The notes under the pieces were generated by a model. The model was not told where the DNA came from and searched no databases. It saw nothing but the letters and a program-made list of their open reading frames with translations. Of a stretch of DNA of 64,000 nt, positions 18,371 to 25,876 are shown in pieces. The position numbers and the translations under genes were made by a program. Source of the DNA: CAIQJJ01 sp049325275 (GTDB taxonomy: Bacteria; Chloroflexota; Anaerolineae; Anaerolineales; UBA4823); assembly GCA_049325275.1 (NCBI GenBank), contig JBMOLU010000040.1, forward strand, positions 124,001 through 188,000, read 5' to 3'. How positions within the stretch are numbered: the first letter of the stretch is position 1; every line of letters starts with the position of its first letter.

Positions 18371-19636
18371 TTATTTTGCGGTGGAAGCTACACGTATGCT
18401 ACCTCTGAGAATCAATGGCGCAAACACTGTGGCGTACCCATCTATGCGATCAATGCGAATAAACCTTCTGCTCTGATAAATGATGCTCTCCAAAGGGTAG
18501 TTATCTACATCGGTACTGTGGCCCGCAACATAAAAGTAGGGGTAATAAGGGTCATCTGGAGGAGTTTCTTTTCTCACGATGATCATGGCGTGATCCCAGT
18601 TGGTGTTACCGTCATCATTCCATTCAAATTGAACTAAATCCCCTGCTAGAGCTGCGTAGCTATTGTTGATTACGCATCCTTCCGGTCCTTTACTCCAAAC
18701 TGCGTATTGTGTAATGAACTCATACAAAAATTGTACATCTGTCCAGGATGCTGAATAGTCGCTGTTTTGGTAACCGTTGTAATAGTTGTAGTACCATCCG
18801 TAAGTATTGCTTCCTTCTTCATCCGCATCGCTTCCGTGATGAATTGCTTGGCTAATAAAATTTGTGCAATCATTCTCTGTGAAGTAGTGATATGCTGGAT
18901 TTGGTTCATATGCATATCTGTGAGCGTAAGCGACCACTCCACTCCGGTAGTAAGTGTGTGTAGACTGATCGGCAGGCAGATTACAAAGAGATGTGGCCTC
19001 TTCGGTGTTTGCAACAGATAAAGGTGTTTGATTTTGTGCTCTATTAATGGAGATAAGCAATTCTTCTTTCGAAAGCGTGGAAGCTTTAAGAAAGCGCCAC
19101 AAATGGTCTTCGTAGCTGTCAAGAATGATTTTCCAACCATCCTTTGTTTCGCGTAAGACAATCGTGTGATCGAGATTTCGCATCTTTGAAATAACGGGGG
19201 CCGATGCAGAAATTATCTTAGAAATCTCAAAAATCACATCATGTCCTTCTCGCAATGAAGTCACAGCTATCCGACTGTTTTTGTCAATAGAAATACTATT
19301 GAAATCGAGTGTGTATTCATATCTCGTGTATGCAAGGTGATGCTGCTTAGCATTGTAGATTTCTATTTCTTGTTTCTCAATCTCATGTTGTAGAAAAGAA
19401 CTTGCCTGGGATGAACTATCGATAAGTTCATGAAAATCCTGTACTTGACTGGTCATACGCGAATAGTAACGTTTATCAAAATAAGCGTAAATCACTTGCC
19501 TTATCTTTTCCTCGTCCGAGAGATTTACTTTTCTTACTTGTTCTGCTTTTACACGAATGGTCGTAATCCTGATCATCCCCATAAGCGCGAGCAACAGGAT
19601 AAAGACCAAAGTTAGTCGCTTAATGTTCACTGACAT
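18371..19636 (-). CDS. secreted Amidase_6 (putative cell-wall amidase)
   Basis: A 421-aa protein with an N-terminal signal or anchor helix (LTLVFILLLALMGMIRITTI). A central domain of about 180 residues has no recognisable family. Residues about 230-400 form an Amidase_6 domain of the NlpC/P60-like papain fold: the likely nucleophile is the Cys in ENDCTNFISQAIHHG, and the His in NWDHAMIIV and the AGHST segment complete the pattern. The substrate is probably peptidoglycan cross-bridges or another peptide. A VFAPLILR motif lies close to the C-terminus. ATG 19636 (MSVNIKRL) follows GGAAAAGG. The gene is AT-rich and lies 47 bases after the lipoprotein gene, so the two probably form one acquired operon. 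Confidence 0.82.
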   Translation of the reverse strand: MSVNIKRLTLVFILLLALMGMIRITTIRVKAEQVRKVNLSDEEKIRQVIYAYFDKRYYSRMTSQVQDFHELIDSSSQASSFLQHEIEKQEIEIYNAKQHHLAYTRYEYTLDFNSISIDKNSRIAVTSLREGHDVIFEISKIISASAPVISKMRNLDHTIVLRETKDGWKIILDSYEDHLWRFLKASTLSKEELLISINRAQNQTPLSVANTEEATSLCNLPADQSTHTYYRSGVVAYAHRYAYEPNPAYHYFTENDCTNFISQAIHHGSDADEEGSNTYGWYYNYYNGYQNSDYSASWTDVQFLYEFITQYAVWSKGPEGCVINNSYAALAGDLVQFEWNDDGNTNWDHAMIIVRKETPPDDPYYPYFYVAGHSTDVDNYPLESIIYQSRRFIRIDRIDGYATVFAPLILRGSIRVASTAK

Positions 19637-19683
19637 ACCCCTTTTCCGGTCATGCGGAAACTTTCGAATGACGTAGGCACTCA

Positions 19684-20361
19684 CTATGGATCGAGAAACC
19701 ATGGTGATGTGTTAAATTGGTCGATTTTCCATTCATTATTTTCCATGATGAGAGATATAAAATGCGTTTGCTCATCTGGCATTGGAGTTCCGCCTGTATG
19801 CCAGGCAGCTGCTTTGTGAAATACTGTTGTTCCTACAACGTAACGGATTTTGCCATCACGCTTTGATGATGCTTCTTCCCCTTGCAGAGCAAGCCAATAG
19901 TCAAACGGGTAAATGAATCGGATGCTTACTGCACTCAAATCATATTGAAAGTGTTCCACTTCTGCATCAAACCCATTTTTCTTCAGAATTGATGAACTGT
20001 AGAGCGAGACGGCGTCCTCGTAAAGCTCGTTATCTAAAAGCGTATAGTATTGCGTCAAAACAATAAAGCCGTCAAAGTAGGTCGGCGGTACCTCTACCAG
20101 TGAATCGTCTGTTCGGATTTGGAGTGAGGGCGAAACAACAGTCGATGTGGAAGTAGAAGTGGGGATCAAAGCATCTTTTTCTGGAGCTAACGGGGGAACA
20201 AGACGCGTGACTTCGAATGTTTGATCTGCAATTCGCGTTACGACGATGGTGTGTAGGGGTGCAGGAACGCTTATCGACTGTGCGTTATTTTGACAAGAAA
20301 AAAGTATAACAACGAGCAAAGAAGATACAACAAACCCAAAAATCTTATTCACTGCACACAT
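19684..20361 (-). CDS. predicted lipoprotein of unknown function
   Basis: A 225-aa exported protein. ATG 20361 is preceded by AAAAGGA, and the N-terminus (KIFGFVVSSLLVVILFSCQ) is a lipoprotein signal with a lipobox at ILFSC. After a Ser/Thr-rich spacer (ALIPTSTSTSTVVSP), residues about 95-225 form a compact domain. It has YFDGFIVLTQYYTLLDNELYEDA and the C-terminal MENNEWKIDQFNTSPWF, resembling NTF2-like or DUF4878-type folds, though I cannot assign it. Codon use is AT-rich like the downstream amidase gene. It may help localise or regulate the amidase at the cell surface; that is inference from adjacency. Confidence 0.75.
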   Translation of the reverse strand: MCAVNKIFGFVVSSLLVVILFSCQNNAQSISVPAPLHTIVVTRIADQTFEVTRLVPPLAPEKDALIPTSTSTSTVVSPSLQIRTDDSLVEVPPTYFDGFIVLTQYYTLLDNELYEDAVSLYSSSILKKNGFDAEVEHFQYDLSAVSIRFIYPFDYWLALQGEEASSKRDGKIRYVVGTTVFHKAAAWHTGGTPMPDEQTHFISLIMENNEWKIDQFNTSPWFLDP

Positions 20362-20523
20362 TTCCTTTTCTAATTCTTCTGGGTTGAGCGTAAAAAATTC
20401 CCACAATGACCGAACCGGGAAAATCGATACGATCATTTTGGCATAAACGATGCAAATTACGGCTCTGCAAATCAAAGAGTCCAGATGCACAGTTGGTCAG
20501 TCTATACCACTAATGTTAAGACA

Positions 20524-20552
20524 ATTTTCCCAGTGTGTGGACGTTTTGTCAA
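20524..20552 (-). promoter_or_regulatory. predicted promoter of the lipoprotein-amidase pair
   Basis: On the minus strand a perfect TTGACA (20552-20547) is followed after 17 bp by GAAAAT (20529-20524). Transcription would start near 20517 and leave a leader of about 156 bases before the lipoprotein ATG. It lies just past the hairpin that ends the preceding gene. Confidence 0.45.
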
Positions 20553-20572
20553 CCCCCCACGAATATTTTCTC

Positions 20573-20610
20573 CCGCAGCGAGGCGCACCGTACAGTGCGC
20601 CCCGCTGCGG
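20573..20610 (-). terminator. strong hairpin 8 bases after the PQQ-propeller gene
   Basis: Arms 20573-20588 and 20595-20610 pair over 16 positions around a 6-base loop. The single DNA mismatch becomes a G-U pair only in the minus-strand RNA, which points to that strand as the functional one. No U-run follows, so it may stabilise the mRNA 3' end as much as terminate. Confidence 0.6.
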
Positions 20611-20617
20611 AATGGCC

Positions 20618-23600
20618 TTAGCGGTTGATCCAGGGCATGAAGAGCTGGTGAGCGTTGGCAGTGACGTTGGCTTGCACGGTCAACGGGGAGATGCCCGTGC
20701 CGCTCAACGTGGCGGTGTTGACGATCGTGGTGGCCGCGCTGGCGGAGGCGCTGATCGTCGCCCGATAGGTGATGACGATTTCGGCCGTGCTGCCCGGCAC
20801 GCCGCTCCAACGTAGTTCGGGCAGGTGGCTGGCGTCGACCGTCCCCAGGGTGCAGGTCAGGCTGCCGGGGACGTAGGCCAGGCCGGCCGGCAGGACGTTG
20901 CTGAGGTTGAGCGTGCTCGACAGGCTGCCGCCGGTGTTACGAATGGTGATGGTGTAGCGGATTTCGTCGCCGGTCTTTCCCGCCGCCGGCGCAGCGTTCA
21001 TGCGGCTGTCGCTCAAATCGGGGCCGGCCGGCTGGCCGCCGCCGGGCAGCCCGAGCAGCGTGACCAGGTTTTGCAGGCGGTACAAGTCGTAGCGGCTGTT
21101 GAAGCTGGCCGCTTCGGGTAGCTGGCGGGCCAGCGCGTCCCAACTTTCTTGCAGCACACGCGCCTTGACCTGGAACATCGTCCAGGCCAGGGTGGGGCTG
21201 TGGTAGAGATGCTCGCCGCTGCCGGTGGTGTGGTGGGCCAGGTCGCCCAGCCACCACCAGGGGTGGTTGACCTCGTAGGACTTGACGTACTCGCGCGTCT
21301 TGGCCAGCAGGCTGCTGCGCAGGCGGGCGCTGAATTCGGACGACAGCGGGAAGTAGCCCGACAGCGCCGGGTAATGCATGAACTCCATCCCGGCGTCGAC
21401 GCGGTAGCTGCTGGGGTTGTTGAAGCTGCCGGCCAGCCAGTTGACCTGGCTGACGTCGGTGTTGCGGTCGCGCAGGGCGGCGTTGTAGGGGATCATGTCG
21501 CCGTTGTACGGGCCGTTGACCATGATATCGTCGTTGTTGATCGTGCCGTCGGCGCGCAGGCGAATCGGGGCCGGTTTGCGCCGCCCGCTGTCGTAGAGCA
21601 TGGGCACGAAATCGGCCAGGCGCACGCGCCCGTTGAGCAGGTTGGTCAACAGGGTCTGGGCGCTGTTGCGGGTGGCGGTGTCGTTGAAGTGGGCCGCCAG
21701 GTCGCGCACCCCCTGCGCCATGACGATCTGCGCCCCGATGTTCAGGCGCCCGACGAGCCACTCGTCGAACCTGCAAAAGCCCAGGTTGGCGTCGTAGGCG
21801 TTGACGAATTTCTGGAACTCCGGTTTGATCAACGAATTCCATTTGGCCTGCACGTCTGCCCACTGCCCGGTGGCGTTGGCGTAGGCCCAGATTGCGTACA
21901 GCCGTTGCGCCACCAGGTTGGGATTGTTGTTCCACCAGTAGGCCGAAATCTGCGTGTTGTCGCGGCAGTTGTTGCTCGTTTGCACCCCCGCCGTGCCTTG
22001 GATCACGCACGAAGTGCTGTAGGCGTAATGCGCAGGGTTCAGGATGGTGTCGTTGGCCAGTTCGGTCAGGTAGGTTTTGAGCTGGCTTTGCTGGGCAGCG
22101 GGCAGGTAGGGGTACGCCTCGGAGAGAACCCGGATCGTGTCGGCTTCGAAGCCGTAGACCTCGAAGCGGAACTCGTTGTGCGCCATGCCCTTGTCGGTCT
22201 GTTCCCAGCGGGCGGTGATCGGGTAGTGATCGGGCCCCAGGGCGATGATGTCGGCCACGCGGCGCTCGGCCTCGCTCTGGATTTGCGCTCGCGTGAGGGC
22301 GCCGGCGCGCGGGTAAGTCAGCTCGTGCTGGCGTGTGTCGCGTGAAGGGAAGCTGGTGGCCGGGTTGAGGCCGCGGTTGGTCGTCCCGACGGCATACAGC
22401 CAACCGTACGAGACGTAATAGACCATATTGTTGGCCAGGATCGGTTGGCTGGCCCCGGGGACGCCGCCCATCGAAACCGCCCCGCCATAGCGCCAGAGAT
22501 GGCGGCTGGGAAGGGGGCTGAGCGGGTCCATGTGCGTGCCGAAATTGTAGCTGGTGGCGCTGCCGTTGCTGAACAGGGCGCGCAGGTTGCCGTTGCCGGG
22601 GCGGTAGACGGCCAGGTCTTCGCTGATCGTGTAGTAGTAATCGCCGCCGGCGAAGGCGTGACGGCCGACCTCGGCCATGATGATCTGGAATTCGTGCGCC
22701 GAACCGGCCCCGGCGACCTGCGTGGCGGCGCCGGTCGACAGGTTGACCTTGAAGAGGCGGTTGTCATGGTCGAGGGCGAAGTTGGCTCCGGCGGCCCCGG
22801 AAGGCGCCGGGAACCAGGCGTAGCCGTCGCTGCCCAGGATCGGGTGGATCAGGCCCCAGTAAGGCAGCGGCATCGGCACGTAGCGCTGTTGCGCCGGGTT
22901 CCACAGGTCGTTGCCGTTGCTGGCGTTCAGGTAAAACAGGTAGCGCCGTTCGGGATGCTCCTGGTAGAAGCTGTTCCACGTGCTGACCGGGTTGGCCGAT
23001 GACGAGACGCCGGGATAATCTTCCACGGGCACGTAAGCGTTGCCGCCGGGTTTGACGGTCAGGAAGATGACGACGTTGCCGTCGTCGGAGACCACCGGGT
23101 GCATATTGTGCATGCCGGCGCCCGTCAGCTTTTTGCTCCAGATGACGCTGCCGCTGCTGGCGTTGACGGCGCGGGCGTGCATGTCTTCGCTGCCGAAATA
23201 GATGCGCCCGTTGGCTACGGCCGGCGAGGTAACCACCGGCCCGCCCGTCGTCACCTTCCACGCCTGGGCGCCGGTGGTGGCGTGGATGGCGTACAGGTTG
23301 CCGTCGTTGGAGCCGATCAGCACGCGCCCATCGACCACCGCCGGGGCCGACATTACCGGCCCGTTGGTTTTGAACTTCCAGGCCAGGCTGCCGTTGCTGC
23401 TATTGAGAGCGTAGACGTAGCCATCCAGCGAGCCGAAGATGACGCGCCCGCCGGAGACGGCCGCCGTGTGGGCGATCGGACCGCCGGGGCGGGTGGTCCA
23501 GATTTTTGCGCCGGTGGTGGCGTTGATGGCGTGCATATCGCCGTTCATCACGCCGACGTAGATCACGTTGCCGGCAACGACCGGCTGGACTTCGACCTCG

Positions 23601-23830
23601 ACGCGTTCGCCGAACGAATAAGCCCACTGCAAATAAAGCGGGTTACTGTTGGCGATCGTCGAAGCCGTGCGCCCGGAGTGCCGGGCGTCGTGCTGGTACA
23701 TCGGCCAGTCTTCGCTGGCCTCAGTTTCGGAGATTGGGCTGGCCTGGACCGGTGCGGAAGCCAGCAGCGAGGCCAGGAGAATGAGAACGAAAAGGGTGCG
23801 GTGGATGTGGTGTTTTTTAGCTGAGATCAT
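20618..23830 (-). CDS. secreted PQQ-propeller / alpha-helical barrel / DUF11 protein
   Basis: A 1070-aa exported protein. ATG 23830 opens directly into a signal peptide (LFVLILLASLLASAPVQA); it overlaps the end of the upstream DUF362 gene by 14 bases. Residues about 45-480 contain PQQ-type propeller blades (VIYVGVMNGDMHAINATTG, VIFGSLDGYVYALNSSNG, VLIGSNDGNLYAIHATTG). Residues about 500-920 are helical, with repeated aromatic motifs (AYWWNNNPNLVAQRLYAIWAY, HPWWWLGDLAHH), suggesting an alpha/alpha barrel. A DUF11 domain (DEIRYTITIRNTGG) and the terminal motif LFMPWINR follow. An extracellular sugar-active role is possible, but no catalytic pair can be named. Confidence 0.85.
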   Translation of the reverse strand: MISAKKHHIHRTLFVLILLASLLASAPVQASPISETEASEDWPMYQHDARHSGRTASTIANSNPLYLQWAYSFGERVEVEVQPVVAGNVIYVGVMNGDMHAINATTGAKIWTTRPGGPIAHTAAVSGGRVIFGSLDGYVYALNSSNGSLAWKFKTNGPVMSAPAVVDGRVLIGSNDGNLYAIHATTGAQAWKVTTGGPVVTSPAVANGRIYFGSEDMHARAVNASSGSVIWSKKLTGAGMHNMHPVVSDDGNVVIFLTVKPGGNAYVPVEDYPGVSSSANPVSTWNSFYQEHPERRYLFYLNASNGNDLWNPAQQRYVPMPLPYWGLIHPILGSDGYAWFPAPSGAAGANFALDHDNRLFKVNLSTGAATQVAGAGSAHEFQIIMAEVGRHAFAGGDYYYTISEDLAVYRPGNGNLRALFSNGSATSYNFGTHMDPLSPLPSRHLWRYGGAVSMGGVPGASQPILANNMVYYVSYGWLYAVGTTNRGLNPATSFPSRDTRQHELTYPRAGALTRAQIQSEAERRVADIIALGPDHYPITARWEQTDKGMAHNEFRFEVYGFEADTIRVLSEAYPYLPAAQQSQLKTYLTELANDTILNPAHYAYSTSCVIQGTAGVQTSNNCRDNTQISAYWWNNNPNLVAQRLYAIWAYANATGQWADVQAKWNSLIKPEFQKFVNAYDANLGFCRFDEWLVGRLNIGAQIVMAQGVRDLAAHFNDTATRNSAQTLLTNLLNGRVRLADFVPMLYDSGRRKPAPIRLRADGTINNDDIMVNGPYNGDMIPYNAALRDRNTDVSQVNWLAGSFNNPSSYRVDAGMEFMHYPALSGYFPLSSEFSARLRSSLLAKTREYVKSYEVNHPWWWLGDLAHHTTGSGEHLYHSPTLAWTMFQVKARVLQESWDALARQLPEAASFNSRYDLYRLQNLVTLLGLPGGGQPAGPDLSDSRMNAAPAAGKTGDEIRYTITIRNTGGSLSSTLNLSNVLPAGLAYVPGSLTCTLGTVDASHLPELRWSGVPGSTAEIVITYRATISASASAATTIVNTATLSGTGISPLTVQANVTANAHQLFMPWINR

Positions 23831-25265
23831 GACGAATGTAGGTGAGGTCCCCATAGCCGCTGCCATAGGGAGTTTGGAATGGATTCCCGCCGGGGGTTGC
23901 ACGCGTTCCTTCGCAAATCCCCAGGCCGGCTTCTTGGGCGCAGAAGAGGTAGTCGTAGGTATACTGCCTGGCGACTTTTCCTTCGGCACGCAGGATATCT
24001 GCCATGACGCAGTCGATGGCGACCGGGTCGGTGGCGAAGAACAGGCTGTTGGGCGCTCCCCCGCCAAACGAACTCCAGATGGGCCAGGCGGTGCTGGCGG
24101 CGCCGAAGGCGCCATATAGCCCATCGCCTAACGTGAGTATGGTTTTCCCGGCGATACAGGCATGGCTATAGAGCGTTGCCAGTGGATTGGCATTTTGAGA
24201 GTATAAACCTTGCGTTGGGTTGATATAAGCATGGAAGCAATTTGGATCGCCCTCACTCGTTTCAAAAACATAGTTAATACTACCAAGATGGTTTTTAAAG
24301 CCGAGAGAAACGGGAATGGCTGCGGTTCCACCATGGACTTTTAGAATCGGCACATTAATCAGGTACGTGGCATCATAAAGTACATCTGCTAATAGGCGTG
24401 TTTGCATTTGTATGCCAGGAAAGTTGACAGCGAGGCTAGAATGTTTACCCCATGATGCCTCTGTCACGCCTGAGCAATCGCTTTTGCCTATGTAACGCAC
24501 GCCAGGATAATTTGCTGAAATTGTGTTTCGGAAGTAGCCTGGGATGGTTTTACCGGTCCATCCGGCTGCTCCTGGTCTACCGCTGGCATCATAAATGACA
24601 ATATCACTTTCTCGTACATTGGCGGCTTTCATCCCGGCGATTAAAGCACAGATCGGTTGCGGCAGTGCATCAATGATATTGTTGTGGGTGGTACAAGTGT
24701 TTCCGTTGTTAATGCTGTTGTTGAAGTTGACCTTAATAGCAATTGTTTGTCCTTGGCTGTACCCACCAGCGCGGATGCGGCTGAACAAGGAATGCCAGAT
24801 CGCGGCCCATCCAGATTGTCCGGTTAATGTTGTCAGCCCATCCAGCACCATGGCGTTGATGGCGGTCTGGCTGACCCTGGTGCTGTCATAGAAGCATGGG
24901 GACGCCTCACCTTTCCAAGATGTTGCGCTGGCATGGCGCACGTGTACCACGCGTCCGGCGCCGGGCATGGGGGTGATGGCCGGTTTGGTGGCCGTGCGCG
25001 TGGGCGTGCCGGTGCGGGTAGGGGTGTGGTTTGGGGTGTTGGTGCGGGTCGGGGTGCGGGTAGCCGTGGCGTTGGCCGGGCGTGTGTTCGTGGCCGTCGC
25101 TTTGCTGCCCGAGCGCGAAACCATCGGCAGGTACGATTCGTTGGCCAGGGCGCCGGCTTTGGCCAGCAGGCGGTAGACCTGCGCCAGGGCGGCGCCGCCG
25201 ATCAGGGTTGCGCCGCCGATCAAGAACGTGCGTCGCGAGATGGTGTTCTTGGATTTGTCGTTCAT
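23817..25265 (-). CDS. Tat-exported DUF362 protein, paralogue 1 (mosaic composition)
   Basis: A 482-aa protein with a twin-arginine signal (SRRTFLIGGATLIGGAALA) at residues 10-28, then SYLPMVSR, then a Thr/Pro-rich linker (residues about 60-95). The DUF362 domain follows, with VNFNNSINNG, VPILKVHGGTAAIPVSLGFKNHLGSINY and TDPVAIDCVMADI. DUF362 is an iron-sulfur-associated family of unsettled function. Here the typical C-terminal ferredoxin Cys cluster is absent. AGGAGG precedes ATG 25265. The region coding for the middle of the domain (about 24130-24880) is much AT-richer than both ends, unlike paralogue 2. It is preceded by a 611-base intergenic region. Confidence 0.85.
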   Translation of the reverse strand: MNDKSKNTISRRTFLIGGATLIGGAALAQVYRLLAKAGALANESYLPMVSRSGSKATATNTRPANATATRTPTRTNTPNHTPTRTGTPTRTATKPAITPMPGAGRVVHVRHASATSWKGEASPCFYDSTRVSQTAINAMVLDGLTTLTGQSGWAAIWHSLFSRIRAGGYSQGQTIAIKVNFNNSINNGNTCTTHNNIIDALPQPICALIAGMKAANVRESDIVIYDASGRPGAAGWTGKTIPGYFRNTISANYPGVRYIGKSDCSGVTEASWGKHSSLAVNFPGIQMQTRLLADVLYDATYLINVPILKVHGGTAAIPVSLGFKNHLGSINYVFETSEGDPNCFHAYINPTQGLYSQNANPLATLYSHACIAGKTILTLGDGLYGAFGAASTAWPIWSSFGGGAPNSLFFATDPVAIDCVMADILRAEGKVARQYTYDYLFCAQEAGLGICEGTRATPGGNPFQTPYGSGYGDLTYIRHDLS

Positions 25266-25876
25266 TAAAATACCTCCTAACCTGCATAAAGCGAAATGAC
25301 CCTAACCCTGCTCTTAACTGCGCGCTTGTGCGCCGTGCTTTTTCTGCACAGAGTGTGTGGGCTAGGCACTAAAACTACCGGAAATGGGGCCAAAAAGCCC
25401 CTGATGGAAAAAAACAGGTTTGTCTGACGCTGCCTTGCAGCCCGGATGTTGATATCCGGGCGAGAGCAAAAACCGTAAGAAACCGCTAGGCTGAGATCGG
25501 CTGTGCCGGGCTACAATGACTTCGGGCCGCCACGTTCATGAAGATGTCTGATGAAAACCGTGGAGCGACCCGAATAAAAGGCGCAGAAAGCCTCTCGAAA
25601 AGAAGGGCAGGTGGGTGTTTTGGGCGGCGGGCTGCCATGTGGTTCCGGCCGCCGAAAACTCACCCCCAACGAGAAGCTCTATTATAAAACAAGTGACAGT
25701 CACCTGGAAAAAAGATAAAACTTTGCCAAAGGGAAAAAGTAGGCCGGCAAATCCAGGCGGCTGCCACTTGTAATGATGCTCTTAAGCTTACATGACGGCA
25801 GGCAAGCGGTCAATGGGAAAATCGGGCTAATGCGCTGTGAAAACCAAGGCCCTGGCATGGAAAACAGGAGAACCGC
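25266..25876 (-). other. 611-base gene-free region with a structured leader for paralogue 1
   Basis: No gene is supported here. On the minus strand a TATAAT box (25681-25686) would start an RNA near 25674, giving a leader of about 410 bases. That leader contains an imperfect hairpin of about 20 bp (25610-25667), an 8-bp perfect hairpin (25440-25447 with 25454-25461) and a GGGGC/GCCCC hairpin (25386-25401). I could not match it to a known riboswitch or small RNA. The part from 25710 to 25876 shows nothing recognisable. Confidence 0.5.
25681..25703 (-). promoter_or_regulatory. TATAAT box with an operator-like palindrome in its spacer
   Basis: A perfect -10 box TATAAT on the minus strand (25686-25681) has the 11-bp palindrome GTGACaGTCAC (25693-25703) inside what would be the -35/-10 spacer. 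The -35 region (TTCCAG) is poor. The arrangement fits a regulator-dependent or repressible promoter for DUF362 paralogue 1. Confidence 0.4.

Larger units (their letters stand above)
18330..20530. other. AT-rich island, probably horizontally acquired
   Basis: Base composition falls abruptly from strongly GC-rich to AT-rich between about 18330 and 20530 and returns at the PQQ-propeller gene. Codon use in its two genes favours A/T in third positions, unlike all flanking genes. The island contains a lipoprotein and an Amidase_6 gene. It is bounded on one side by a strong hairpin and on the other by a gene remnant. No transposase or flanking repeat is visible. Confidence 0.65.

Noticed and set aside
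18330..20530. The AT-rich island as an insertion sequence.
   Set aside because: No transposase, terminal inverted repeats or target-site duplication can be seen.
25610..25680. The minus strand here reads GGGGGTGAGTTTTCGGCGG, reminiscent of a tmRNA 5' end.
   Set aside because: No tag reading frame, no matching tRNA-like 3' half with a T-loop GGTTCGA and no CCA region follow. The match is explained by the hairpin arm.
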